Positions 22,341 through 33,600 of a stretch of DNA of 64,000 bases are shown piece after piece. Both the position numbers and the translations under genes were made by a program. Location of the stretch: contig NC_052666.1 in NCBI RefSeq assembly GCF_016802725.1, forward strand, positions 8,777,375 to 8,841,374. Direction: 5' to 3'. How positions within the stretch are numbered: the stretch's first letter is position 1; each line of letters starts with the position of its first letter. Source of the stretch: Solenopsis invicta. Taxonomy: Eukaryota > Arthropoda > Insecta > Hymenoptera > Formicidae. The notes beneath the pieces are model-generated. The model was given only the letters and a program-made list of their open reading frames with translations, ran no database searches and was not told the origin of the DNA.

Positions 22341-23215
22341 TTAAGTAATTACCATTTACAAGGAAGGCTTGCAAACCCGGAAATTAAAAAAATTCTAAAA
22401 TTTTGTGTACACATAGAGGAGTTCATCCTTAACTCAAAAATATTTTTTGTTCGTGCCCGATTTAGTTTAAGAGAGTGAAACACCCCTTTGAAGAAAATCG
22501 GTTTTTTTCTTTCGTATATCGTCGATATACTATCGAAACTATAAGAGATAGAGAGAGTTTTAAACAAAAGTTGAACGGGTTTGAAAAGTATTTTATAACA
22601 ACAAAACAAAATTTTTTTAAACATTTTTTATAATTTCTCCCACCATTTACCTATTTTTTTCAAAATTTTTATTTTTTTCATAAGCAAAATTAAGCTTGTT
22701 TTATTACGTATTCAACGATATATGATAAAGTTATGATGCGACATTTCCATTTTCCAAAAATAAAAAAAAACCACCCCATAACGCATGATACACGCACTTG
22801 TCCGTGTATTATGGAAGTGTCCTCTTTCGATTTTGACGAGTGTATAATACATTGTAGTACAGAACAAAATAAGAGAAACGTATTTTTTTATAAGTGCCCA
22901 TACGCACTTTAAAGGGGTAAAACACCTCTTTGAAGAAAATCGGTTTTTTTCTTTCGAAGCGTATACCGTCAAAATTATAAGAGATAAAAAAAAAATGTTT
23001 TAAATGAAAGTTGAATGGCTTGAAGAGTAATTTATAACAGTGAAAAAAAATTTTTTTCTTTTAATTTTTTTAATATTTTCCCCCACCACTTACCTATTTT
23101 TTTCAAAATTTTTATTTTTTTTTATAAGCAAAATAAAGCTTATTTTATTACAAATTCAAAGGTATATGATAAAATTACAATATAACATTCCCATTTTCTA
23201 AAAATAATTAAAAAC
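22341..23215. repeat. Dispersed repeat A, about 1.8 tandem units
   Basis: A unit of roughly 450-480 bases. It has CACTTACCTATTTTTTTCAA, TATGATAAAGTTATGATGCG, AACCACCCCATAA, a TCGTGTACTATGGAAGT-like block and GAAAATCGGTTTTTTTC. A first partial unit (22341-22690) is followed by a fuller one. Other copies are at 28890-29300, 50716-51320 (inverted) and 52800-53060 (inverted). No coding capacity is evident and the class is unknown. Confidence 0.7.
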
Positions 23216-23534
23216 ATGGTACCTTTTATTCATATTTGTTAAATATTTACCGCAAACAAGATGTTTTTCTTCATTAAAAAAGTGGGCGGAAATTTTTGTC
23301 CACGTAAATTTGGATTTTTTGTAAATGAAAAAGTCATATTGCTTTAATAAACAATATATACTACATCATTGACGTTGTTTTGATTTGCCTTTCCTCATAA
23401 AAAAGTGTGGTTTATTAACTGCTTTATTTGTAAGAATGATAGAGTAAAAATGAACTGGCCGGAAACTTTTGACCGTACCACTGTACCTTAATTTTTTGTC
23501 TGTACATCCGCTGTCACAAAAAAGAGGGACAATT
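23216..23534. other. AT-rich segment with a Tc1-like end
   Basis: The block GGCCGGAAACTTTTGACCGT followed by ACCACTGTA at 23457-23485 resembles the inverted terminus of Tc1-type elements (TACAGTG...GGTCAAAAGTTTCCGGCC on the other strand). No matching second end was found, so it is a remnant at best. Confidence 0.35.
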
Positions 23535-24209
23535 ATGGGAAAGATTGACAGAGCATTTTTATTATCTAATCCTAAATTCCACAAAAGAACGTTGAACTTA
23601 TCATTGATATATTATTAAGCAATGCCTATCCTGTAAAATTTATGGTATTTTTGAGACAACAGTCGCCTAAAATCACTAATTCATAAACATACAAGTAAAC
23701 AAACATAGAACGATACTAACGACACGGCTGAGGAGAAAACTCCTTGGATTATATTACCATACATTCCCAACATCTCTGAGAAATTCATATCCATTATAAA
23801 GAATTTAAATGTAAATCCGGTTTTTTTTAGTGTCATATGAAACAAATTAAAAAAGATTATAGAAGAACAGAAGGACTCTCTTTCAATGAATTCTAAGAAA
23901 AACGTGATACATAAAATTGCATGCAAAAAATGTGATGCATCATACATAGGTCAAACAGGCCGAAAACTAAAAAGAAAAATAACCAAACATCGCAACAATA
24001 TTATTTGAAACAACAGAAATCACTCGGTAATTACGGAACACCGAATAGAATTCAGTCATGAGTTCGATTGGGAGAACATCGAGGTCCTTGACTCGAAACG
24101 TTTCCTTAGCAAGCGATTAATGTTCGAAATGTTGCTCATTTGGATGCAAAAAAATAGGTTGAATTCACAATCGGATACTGAATACTTGCGTACCTTTCTT
24201 TGTTGAGAA
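23535..24209 (+). pseudogene. Penelope linker and GIY-YIG endonuclease, second fragment
   Basis: The plus-strand reading starts MGKIDRAFLLSNPKFHKRTL, parallel to the start of the linker at 16433. It continues through SLIHKHTSKQT, ILPYIPNISEKF and KNVIHKIACKKCDASYIGQTG, the Cys pair plus the GIY-YIG core (about 23905-23960). It ends with EHRIEFSHEFDWENIEVLD and RLNSQSDTEYLRTFL. At least four in-frame stops (in the linker and after HRNNII) make it a pseudogene. The RT upstream is absent. Confidence 0.85.
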
Positions 24210-24887
24210 GATTGTGAACTTAGATGCAAGAATTTTCAATGTCATAAATTATTCAATTACTTATTTATTTAAATTTCTATGTATTTTATGGACCGACTCT
24301 AAATTATTTATTTATTTAATTACGAGAGTGAGTCAAAAATTATCCAAACTTTTGTAATAAAACACTTTGTCGTTTGTCGTACCGCCTTCCATGCTTATAG
24401 TTGCTACTACTGTGGTGATATCAAGAGGCGCGGTCGCGTCTCGTGCCAATTCAAAAAAAAAGTGAGAAAGACCGACGCCTCTTTTACGCGAGTCAGCGAG
24501 TTCAAGCATAACGAGATTATCAGATCTCAGCAACGGCTGAACCGATCAAGTTCAAAGTCGTCTCATTCGATAGCTTGGGAAAAATTGCATGTATAAAAGT
24601 GTTTTTATTTTTTCTCTCCGTGCCGTACGAGCGGAGATATCGCGATGCAAATTCTAATCTCTACATTTTTCTGTAAGATACGTCTCCTTGGTCGTCGCCT
24701 TCAGGAATTCTCCCTTTCACATTTTCGACACAGTGTCGCGCTCGCTACTACACTATCAGCATCTATGCGGTCACGTGATGCACCATGTGATGTGCATCAC
24801 GTGACCGCGATCATGATTGCGCGTATGACAAGTTTCCTAACCTGTAACCTGAATCGTCAATAATATCTCGGTTTACGGGGCAAACGA

Positions 24888-26287
24888 CACATTTTTCTGC
24901 CGAATTCTTCCGCGTGGTGCAAAAATGCGTTGAATAAGCCTATTATTAATGAATATGTGCAGTTAAAAATATATATTTTGTATTAACTAGAGTCAATATT
25001 ATTATATATTATACTCCTACGAGTACTACGTATAAAATTTTTCGAGTGTCATAAGAAGATATGATTTACAAAGTGCACATGAATATGGTAATGAAACGAG
25101 GTTAATTAGATCGGATGCACCTTATTAAATCTATTTTTATTTTTCTATCTTTCTCCAATGAATATTTACCTTTCTCAGCAAAAATGTAGTTTGCTTTCTC
25201 AGGTCTGCCTCTAAGTCATGCTTTTTTAATTCTAGCGTTAATGTAAATGTATATTTTTAATGAATTGGCATTTGAAACAAGTGTCAAATAATTGAATAAA
25301 GATATAAAAATGATTCCAATGCCTGGTGTACGTGTAATTTTACAAGTTGAGTCTTAGAGGCCTCAACGCTGCGTGTACTTTCTGGTTTCAGAAATTTGTA
25401 ATTGGATTAATTAATAAGTAAGGTAAGTACATTTTGAATCCTGTTTATTGAAAAAGTTAATAAAGTAAGTGTAACTTTTACAATGTATATAGAGTTTACT
25501 GAAAACTAGTTAAAATAATACATGATATTAAATATGTTCGTTGTGTTACAAAATGAATTATCTTTTATAAGAAAAAATATCTTTTATAAGACGCTCAGAA
25601 ATATTATTAAATATCAGGTAACAGCGAGATTAACACATATTATTTATTTACAATTACCATTTATTTTTTAACACAGCGAGCATATTTAATATCATGTATT
25701 ATTTTAACTAGTTTAGTGAACTCAATATATATTGTAAGAGCTACACTTAACTTTGTTAACTTTAATAAACAGGATTCAAAATGTACTTACCATACTTATT
25801 AATTAATCTAGTTACAAATTTCTAAAACCAGAGAGAATACGCAGCGTTGAGACTCAACTTGTAAAATTACACATATTTTTATATCTTTATTCAATCATTT
25901 GACACTTGTTTCAAACGTCAATTCATTCAAAATATACATTTACATTATGCTAGAGTTAAAAAAGTATGACTTAGAGGTAGACCTGAGACAAAACAAACCA
26001 CATTTTTGCTGGGAAAAATATGCATTGGAGAAAAATAGAAAGATAAAAATAAATTTAATAAGGCTCATGCAATCTAATTAGCTATGTTTCATTATCATAT
26101 TCATATGCACTTTGTCAATCATATCTTATGACACTTGAAAAATTTTATACGTGGCATTCGTAGGAGTATAATATAGTATTGACTCTAGTTAATGCAAAAT
26201 ATATATTTTTAACTGCATATATTTATTAATAATACACTTATTCAACACGTTTTTGTACGAGACAAACGAATTCGGCTGAAAAAAGTG
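24888..26287. repeat. 1.4-kb near-complete palindrome
   Basis: The left arm (24888 to about 25590) pairs with the complement of about 25610-26287. Paired blocks include ACTCCTACGA, TTAATTAGAT/ATCTAATTA-type, GACACTTGTTTCAAA, CATGATATTAAATATG and TTGAGTCTTAGAGG/CCTCTAAG-type sequences. Ends begin CACATTTTTCTGCCGAATTC. The loop is only a few tens of bases near 25600. Several arm differences are single-base. No gene or clear target duplication is visible. Confidence 0.85.
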
Positions 26288-26394
26288 CATAATATATAAT
26301 CTTGTCTATACAAGAGACATATTATTCATTGTGGATGAGAGTTGAGGTTAATTATATTCACGTAAGCAGTTTTTGATTTGCTTGGTATATATAT

Positions 26395-26461
26395 ATATAT
26401 ATATGTATAGTGTGTGTGTGCGTGTGTGTGTGTGTGTGTACACACACACACACACACTATA
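26395..26461. repeat. Self-complementary microsatellite (TA)n(TG)n(CA)n
   Basis: A TA run, then TG repeats, then TACA and CA repeats. The TG and CA halves are complementary and form a perfect hairpin of more than 30 bases. Confidence 0.95.
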
Positions 26462-27330
26462 ATCTTACTTGTAAGTTGAAATCATGACATCACAAAAAAT
26501 AAATATATTGCTTAACACTACAAAAACGCGTGATATCAGTACAAAATTACCTTTTCACAAAAAGGTAAAAAAAAAGTGCCAATTTATGTGTGTGCGCGCG
26601 CACCTTATCTATAATTTTTTTTTTAAACTCAAGTGGTACTATTTTTTAATTCAACCTAAATGTATTTTTTCCAAAAAATGTATGAAATCTTTAAATTGCG
26701 CCAATTGTAAAGAGAATATATTGCTGTTTGAAATAACTGTTGTACTACTTTTAACGAATAAAATACAAGTGATAGTATATTTATTTTTTAAGTAAAACCC
26801 AAGTAGCGGTATCTTTAATTCCTTTTTAAATAAAATTCAAGTGATACTGTCTGTGTATTTTTATTGAAACATTTTTCTGTTTTAAGCTAAGTGGATGTAC
26901 TTAATTTAAAAAAGTTTCAATGAAATATGTAACATTTAATCTCAAAGAATTAAACAGGAATGAGAATGTTTTATTAAAATAAAAAATTTTTAAACTACAA
27001 AAAATTGGCGCTGCTAAATGTCTAACTATAATCTAAATAAAATGTTGTAAAACAGCATGTTGACGAACGCCCTGCTCTCTGTTCTTGCGTCACTATTGTC
27101 CAACCACATTCAAAGTTCTCGATCCACTCAAAAACATTTGTCTAGAGTAATGTACTGTCCCCGTACTGTGCTGAAAATCTACGATAAATTTCAGCCCCTT
27201 TTACTTTTTCTAACTAAAAAAATCGTATCACTCTGCCCTTTGTTTGTCATTGATGCAAATTGCTTGCAAAGCGTATATGTTTATGCTGCCACTGTCGGAT
27301 CAACACGGTTGAGATCAGGGTGGAGTGAGG
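26462..27330. other. AT-rich spacer with repeat B copy, no gene
   Basis: Bases 26655-26960 share blocks with 14758-14937. Bases 27060-27330 are unrecognised. Small open frames show no domain. Confidence 0.4.
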
Positions 27331-27519
27331 CACACATTACCACAGAAGTACCAACTGTAAGCATGCATTCGTGGAAGACGATACAACAACCAACAAAGTG
27401 TTTTATTACAAAAGTCTAAATAATTTTGTACTCATACTTATGTATTGAATTCTGATGCCAAACTTACAATTTATTTATTTAATTTTTTATTGACTGACTC
27501 ATTTTTATTTATTTAATTA

Positions 27520-28230
27520 CGAGGCTGAATTACAAATTATTCGGACTTTTGCTAGAACACGTCTTTAAATTTGTCATACTGCTTTCCGGGCAGGCAGACT
27601 TTAAGACGACACTACTAGGGTACTGTGATCAAAGCTGGTCTTTGATTGCATCAGATTGTTTACCTCTACGAGCGTGTAAATATGGTTGCTTTGCTAAAAA
27701 TTTGCACCAAAAAGGAACAAAGAGCTGTGATACAATTTCTTTAGTCGAAGGATTGAAAGGTGCTGACATTCATTGGAGACTTTCAACACAATGCGGGGAC
27801 AGTGCTTCACCACGCAGAAGTGTATATGAATGAACCGAAAAGTTTAAAAGTGGACACACAAGTGTGACACACGAAAAGAGAGCAGGACGCCCGTCAACTT
27901 CCACTACCAATGAAAAGGTTCAGCAAGGTCAAAGGTTAATACTACCAAACTGGCATATTGTGTTAAAAGCCTCCGATGAATTTCAGTGCCTTTCACTCCT
28001 TTCGAATAAAGAAATGGTATTACAGCTTTCTGTTCCTCCTTGGTGCAAACTTATAACGAAGCGGTCATATTTACACACTTGTAGCAGTAAACAAATTGAC
28101 GCGATCAAAGTCCAGCTTTGATTATAGGACTCAAGTAGTACTAACTTAAAGCCTACCTGCCCGGAACGAAGTGTGACAAACTTAAAGACATATTCTAGCA
28201 ATAGTCCAGATAATTTTTTACTCACCCTTG
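27520..28230. mobile_element. Head-to-head inverted duplication of a mariner 5' half
   Basis: Inverted ends (CGAGGCTGAATTACAAATTA and the complement of CAAGGGTGAGTAAAAAATTA) are flanked by TA (27518-27519 and 28231-28232). Both halves carry the start of the same transposase. The left half reads forward, KEQRAVIQF, LKGADIHWRLSTQCGD, RRSVYEW and EKRAGRPSTST (about 27715-27915), the N-terminal helix-turn-helix domain of mariner transposases. The right half repeats the beginning on the minus strand. The catalytic domain is missing, so the copy is non-autonomous. Total length is 711 bases. Confidence 0.85.
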
Positions 28231-28232
28231 TA

Positions 28233-28860
28233 TTTATGTACTTCAATTTTTATTGACGGACGCATTTTCAATTTAATCTATGTATCTATTTATTTCGCGT
28301 GGCGGAGTTACTTACTTGTGTTTAATTCCTTTATGACTTATACTTATTGTTTTGAGTTACCTGTCTATATTTATTGAGTATAATGAATGTTTGACTTGCT
28401 TTGTGTTTATGTATAACGCTCACTCGCTTGCTAACCGGTGTATTGGAAACATCTCTTATTAATTGCGGCACTCTCAATACCGTTTTTGATAATTACCAGC
28501 ATTAAGTTTTTATCTATAACTTTGTTAGTCATGGCCGATTTTTGTTGATGAATCACTCAAATCTTTTTTTTTATAATTATTTTGTAACATCAATTATAGC
28601 CTTCCCCCATATCATATTTAAAAAGATGCACTTCGAATTCAGTAAACCGACAATGACAACCATATTGGATTGATAATGATTAGACTATTAATTCGTTAGA
28701 AAGATGCGTTGTAAAAAATGTTTTGTATTGCTGATGATGACTCCAAAGAGAGTCAAAACGTTTGAATGTAAGAACCGTTAATACAATTAAGAAATATATT
28801 GACTTTTCGCAACACTAACCGCGCTTGACTCTCACTTGTTTTTATTTATTATTAATTAAA
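28233..28860 (+). mobile_element. Penelope-like 3' tail fragment
   Basis: AT-rich tail ending in a hammerhead-like core at 28731-28760, GTCAAAACGTTTG and TTGACTCTCACTTG, as in the other Penelope pseudo-LTRs. It is probably the distal part of the fragment at 23535-24209, pushed away by the two mariner derivatives. The link is inferred. Confidence 0.55.
28731..28760 (+). ncRNA. Hammerhead-like core, one position changed
   Basis: CTGATGA, T, stem GACTC/GAGTC with loop CAAAGA, then AAAACG. The first half is canonical. The first base of GAAA is A, so this copy is probably inactive. Confidence 0.4.
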
Positions 28861-28889
28861 TCTCGAGAATTGTTACTTAACTGTTTATA

Positions 28890-29300
28890 TATTACAAAAT
28901 TATGATGCGACATTTCCATTTAAAAAAAATAATTAAAAACCACCCCATAATGCATAGTACGCGCACCCGTTCGTGTACTATAGAAGTATCTCCCTTTGGT
29001 TTTGATGAACGTTTAATACGTTGTAGCACAGATCAAAATAAGGGACACGTATTTTTTTATACGTGCCCAATCTCACTTTTAGGGAGTGAAACTCCTTTGA
29101 AAAAAATCGGTTTTTTTTTTCAAAGCGTGTATTGTCAAAACTATAAGAGATAGAGAAAAATGTTTTAAACAAATGTTGAATGGTTTAACGAGTACTTTAT
29201 AACAATAATTAATAAAAATTATTTATTTTAATTAATTAATTTTTATACTTCCCAAACCACTTCATATTTGTTTTCAAAAAATTTCAAATATTTTAATGAC
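28890..29300. repeat. Dispersed repeat A, single unit
   Basis: Same order of blocks as 22690-23215: TTATGATGCGACATTTCCAT, AACCACCCCATAATGCAT, AAAAAATCGG and an ATAAGAGATAGAGAAAAATG-like tail. Confidence 0.7.
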
Positions 29301-29316
29301 AGAATTAAAGCTTATA

Positions 29317-30248
29317 CGAGGTGTGTTCAAAAAATACCAGGAATTTTCGTTTTTCGAAAAAAATATTTATTTATTCGTCTACATTAATGTTGTCGCCTTC
29401 AAAATAATCACCATTAGATATTATACACTTATGCCAGCGCTTCTTCCAATCCCCGAAACACTTCTTAAACTCGATCTTTGGGATAGCCTTTAGCTCATTC
29501 AGCGATGCGTTTTTAATGTCATCTATGCTTGTAAAACGACGGCCCTTTAAGGTTCTCTTTATTTTTGGAAATAGGAAAAAGTCACACGGAGCCATGTCTG
29601 GCGAATATGGAGGCTGGGGCATCATTACAGTATTGTTTTTGGCCAAAAATTCACGAACAAGCAATGAAGTGTGAGCAGGTGCATTATCGTGGTGCAAAAG
29701 CCATGAATTGTTTTTCCATAAATTCGGGCGTTTAATGTCATGGCATGAGTCAATTGATATGCCAACATCATTAGCGACTTCTCTGATTGTGATTCGGCGA
29801 TTGTTCATAACCATTTCTTTCACTTTTTCGACGTTTTCATCGATTCTTGATGTGCTGGGGCGTCCTTGGCGTTCGTCATCTTCAACATCTTCACGGCCAT
29901 CTTGGAAACGATTATACCGTAAACTCTTACTCGTAAACTCTTGTTTTACTCATAGCAGACTCACCATAGGCCTTTGTTAACATTTCACACACTTTGTTAC
30001 ACTTTATGTTATTTTTTACGCAAAATTTGATACAAATTCTTTGATCCATTTTTTTCAGAAACAAAAATCGCCGAGCTCATAAAAACACGTGTAACCTTAG
30101 CGGCTGCCACAGACAAAGTAAACAATGAATACAGCTCAACATTTCAGCCTACTTCAGGGGCATGTATACCAACATAAACAAAAAAAAATTTGACTGTCTC
30201 CAAACCCGCGAAATTTAAAAATTCCCGTTACTTTTTGAACACACCTCA
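29317..30248 (-). mobile_element. Mariner transposon with internal deletion
   Basis: Inverted ends GAGGTGTGTTCAAAAAATA and its complement are flanked by TA at 29315-29316 and 30249-30250. Length is 932 bases, against about 1.3 kb for intact mariners. Only the minus strand codes. Confidence 0.9.
29371..30049 (-). pseudogene. Mariner transposase, deleted and frameshifted
   Basis: Cut-and-paste transposase remnant. The Met at 30049 opens the N-terminal domain (RICIKFCVKNNIKCNKVCEM, YGESAMSKTRVYE). A frameshift follows, then RPSTSRIDENVEKV-type residues and ITIREVANDVGISIDSCHDI. The frame then jumps straight to WLLHHDNAPAHTS, a deletion of the middle third that removes the first catalytic Asp. 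The second Asp (HHDNAPAH) and the third acidic site (YSPDMAPCDFFLFPKIK) are present. The element cannot make active enzyme. Confidence 0.9.
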
Positions 30249-30571
30249 TATTTATACGACTCCAACCATATATAACAAAGTGTCTTTCAGATGTACCATT
30301 CTTAAAAAATAATAACAAACTTCTTATATATGCACGCTATACGTACCTGTTCGTGCGCTCAATTTTTCCGCGCTGGAACGGATTCGTCTCATACGTATTG
30401 CTAATCGCGTATTACGCAAAAAAGTGTTAAAGACAAATAAGTATAGTTCAATATACAGGGTGATTCAGAACGACCTATGTGTCTCTGTAAAGAAGTGTTC
30501 TGGGATGAATTCTGAGATGATTTTTCCTGTACGAAAATTTTTTCCGATGCTTACTTTTTGAATAATAAGAC

Positions 30572-30808
30572 TGTGGCGACTGCCCGCCGCGCACCGTCTT
30601 TTTCTCCTATGGACAAGTCGCTTCGAGAGTGGCGTTCACGCAAATTTGTGATCCGTGACTCACGCCTGTCAGTCAGATATTCAAATCAGTTACAGTTATC
30701 AGTAACCGTTGTATTGTCGAGTAAAATATAAGTGATAACATACAAGCTCTCGCACATTACCGTTCTTACCTCGGTCATATCCACTCTCGCATTCCGTCCA
30801 TCACTTCA
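30572..30808 (+). repeat. 5' LTR, CsRn1-like
   Basis: Starts TGTGGCGACTGC and ends CCATCACTTCA. It matches the 3' LTR throughout except for a 10-base difference near CAAGTC. Confidence 0.9.
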
Positions 30809-30809
30809 G

Positions 30810-30826
30810 TGGTGACTCCGACGTTC
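30810..30826 (+). other. Primer binding site, tRNA-Trp type
   Basis: TGGTGACTCCGACGT follows the LTR after one base. It matches the complement of the tRNA-Trp 3' end used by CsRn1-type elements with about one mismatch (assignment from memory of the family). Confidence 0.6.
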
Positions 30827-30861
30827 GCAAAAGACCAGCAGAACGTGCCTAAACTGAGACA

Positions 30862-31530
30862 ATGCCAGTGGATCACTCGCCGCCAAGAGGTACATCCGGC
30901 ACGGCGGTCGGGGAAAGCTCCCTGACCCCGCCAAGTACGACGCAGCAGGCACTTCCCCCAGGCCATGACGACATCAATTCTTTGCATAGCGGCCGAGACC
31001 AGACGGAACGTTCGGCTGCCATACAAGCACACGAGTTCCGCAACGTTAAACTGCCCACGTTCTGGCAGAAGCAACCGAAACTATGGTTTGTCCAGCTCGA
31101 AAGTGAGTTCGTAGTTTATAGAATCCGTTCAGACGAAATCAAATATAGTTCTGTCGTACGTCATCTTGACGAACAGACTATGTTAGCGGTTGCTGACATA
31201 CTCGAAGCACCGCCATTGATAAATATCAACAGTTGAAAAAGGCATTAATAGCTCGTTTCGCAGAAAAAGGAGGAAAAGAGGTTATGTCAGTTGATAGCAG
31301 GCGTCGAGCTAGGCGATAAAAAACCCTCCGACTTGGTACGTGAACTCAGACAGCTCGCTGGGGGCACTGTAAACGACAACGTGCTGCAAACACTCTGGAT
31401 GCAGAGACTACCTACGCGAGTGCAGGAAATCTTGGCAGTGGTGGATGACGTACCATTAAATAAACTAGCCGAATTGGCAGATAAGGTGCGAACGCAATCA
31501 CGGCGCTTACATTGTAACCGTTAAAGTACC
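30862..31530 (+). pseudogene. CsRn1-like gag
   Basis: The Met at 30862 opens 124 codons with the typical gag core FRNVKLPTFWQKQPKLWFVQ and a YSSVVRHLDEQTMLAVADIL segment. A frameshift near 31230 moves to the frame of IAGVELGDKKPSDLVRELRQ, LQTLWMQRLPTRVQEILAVV and LNKLAELADKV, the C-terminal half. Gag forms the particle around the element RNA. No zinc knuckle is visible. Confidence 0.8.
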
Positions 31531-31848
31531 CGAAGCAGCAAGCCCAACAACGCAAACGCTTGACAAGCTTGAGAAGAGGCTGGCAGCCCTCAAAGTCAAG
31601 GCCAAGCAAGGAAGATCAAGATCTCGGGCAACATCCAAGGATAGAACTCACCGCAGGTCGTCGTCAAATCGCAAGCTTAGCCCGGAAGAAACTGATCTTT
31701 GTTTCTACCACTGCCGATTTGGTGATAAGGCCAAAAAGTGCACAAGGCCATGTGGTGCCGAGAAAACTGCAGCTAAAACGGAAAACTAACCTCGACGCCG
31801 TCGATTGAGGCGGTCCACGACGTCGGAACCTTAACAAACCGTCTCCAC

Positions 31849-32139
31849 GTGACGGACTGGCGAACAGGCCTTAAATTTCTCATCGACACGGGAGCAGACG
31901 TTTCGCTAATTCCTAAACACAAGGTGGGTAAGAAATTACCACGTTCCTCACTTCAATTGTTTGCAGCTAACGGTACCATGATAAATACGTATGGCGAGAA
32001 ACTGTTGGATTTCGATTTCAAGCTACACCGTTTTTTCAAATGGAAATTTTGCATAGCAGACGTGCAAAAAGGCATCATAGGCGCAGACTTCCTACTTTGG
32101 CTTGGTGGTAGATTTAAGGAATCGTCATCTAGACGATAG
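31849..32139 (+). pseudogene. CsRn1-like aspartic protease
   Basis: LKFLIDTGADVSLIPK holds the catalytic DTGA triplet intact. GIIGADFLLWLGG near the end is the usual distal protease motif (I-G-x-D-F-L). The frame ends at 32139 and pol continues in another frame. Confidence 0.85.
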
Positions 32140-33600
32140 TACCACAGGCTTACATCGCAACGGAACAGTTTCGCATTCCGCACATGTCACAATCAGCACT
32201 GTCGCACCGCAATCTCCGCATCATAAAATCCTGGCACAGTTTCCATCTCTTACGCAACCGAGCTCCCCAACTACGCTTAAGGCACTCGGCGTAGAACACC
32301 ACATTCTCACAAAAGGTCCTCCCGTCGCATCACCCTCGAGACGGCTATCGCCGGAAAAACTTAAGATTGCCAAGGAGGAGTTCAGCTACCTAGTAGAATA
32401 GGGCATTTGCAGGCCCTCAAGCAGTCCATGGGCGGCGCTTTTACACTTCGTCGCTAAAAAGCAACCAAATTCTTGGAGACCCTGTGGAGATTTCAGGGGT
32501 CTTAACGGTCACAACGCCTGACAGATACCCACTTCCACATATCCAAAACTTCACGACAGGCTTACATGGAAGTAAGATCTTCTCAAAAATTGATCTGATA
32601 GGAGCGTACCATTAGGTACCCGTAGCCGAGGCAGATATTCAGAAAACGGCAGTCACAACGCCATTCAGACTTTTTGTGTTTCTGGTAATGCCTTTCGGAC
32701 TGCGCAACGCGGCACAAACTTTCCAGCGTCTGATGAATTCAGTGTTGCGTGATTTACAATTCCGTTTCTACTATTTAGACGACATTTTGATTGCATCAAG
32801 CAACCCGAAGGAACACGTCGAGCATGTGCGCACAGTTCTTCAACGCCTTCATGAACATAGAATCAAAGTCAACGCCTCAAAATGCGTTTTCGGCGTTCCT
32901 GAAGTCCCGTTTCTTGGATATACAGTGTCTGAAAACGGAATCGTGCCGTTACCAGATAAAGTCCAAGCCATACAGCAGTTCAAGAAACCAACATGTATCA
33001 ATGAGCTCCGAAGATTCTTAGGCATCATCAACTATTACCGTCGATGCCTAAAGGACGCCGCCAAGACTCAAGCCATTTTGAACGAGTACCTTAAAGACAG
33101 CCGCAAAAACGACAAACGTCCAATCACTTGGACCACAGAAGCGGAAAAAGCTTTCAAAAAGTGCAAGCACGATCTGGACAACGTTGCACAGCTAGCGCAT
33201 CCAACTGCATCAGCTCCACTTGTTCTGACAACGGACGCCTCCAACACTTCCATTGGCGCAACTTTAAAGCAACAGATAAAAGGTAGCGCAAAACCAATTG
33301 CTTTCTTCTCTAAAAAGCTGAATGATACTCAGAGAAAGTACAGCGCATATGACCGCGAATTTCTCGGAATTTTTGAAGCAGTCAAATACTTCAAATACAT
33401 GTTAGAAGGCCGTCAAGTGATAATCCGCACAGATCACAAGCCTCTAACTTATGCATTTTCGTAGAAATTGGACAAGGCTTCACCTCGGCAAGCGCGCCAA
33501 TTGGACTTTATCGCCCATTACATAACGCACATCGACCACATATCCCGCGATCAAAACACCGTTACCGATGCTTTGTCGCGAGTGGAAGAAATGGCCATGC
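32102..33600 (+). pseudogene. CsRn1-like reverse transcriptase and RNase H
   Basis: Pol reading from 32102 shows HHILTKGPPVASPSRRLSPE, then a TAG at 32399, a frameshift near 32515 and a TAG at 32613 inside the YHxVPV motif. From 32676 it is open: FLVMPFGLRNAAQTFQRLMN, FYYLDDILIASS (YLDD near 32773-32784), VPFLGYTVSENG and FLGIINYYRRC. The RNase H has TTDASNTSIGATL and YDREFLGIFEAVKYFKYML. A TAG at 33462 breaks the end before ITHIDHISRDQNTVTDALSR. The stops replace residues usually Gln in this family. Confidence 0.9.

Larger units (their letters stand above)
24323..27440. mobile_element. Inverted-duplication mariner-type remnant with nested palindrome
   Basis: The left end CGAGAGTGAGTCAAAAATTA follows TA. 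The right side at about 27330-27440 is its complement for roughly 110 bases (TGTAATAAAACACTTTG, ACTGTGGTAAT-type blocks). Between them lie a 1.4-kb palindrome (24888-26287), a microsatellite, repeat B and unrecognised DNA. The ends resemble those of the mariner derivative at 27520-28230. The outer right boundary is approximate. Confidence 0.5.

Noticed and set aside
23681..23947. Minus-strand 88-codon ORF with hydrophobic stretches
   Set aside because: Antisense of the Penelope linker and GIY-YIG remnant, which reads on the plus strand.
26484..26795. 103-codon Lys-rich ORF
   Set aside because: AT-rich repeat B sequence with no domain and no conservation with the copy at 14758-14937 in frame.
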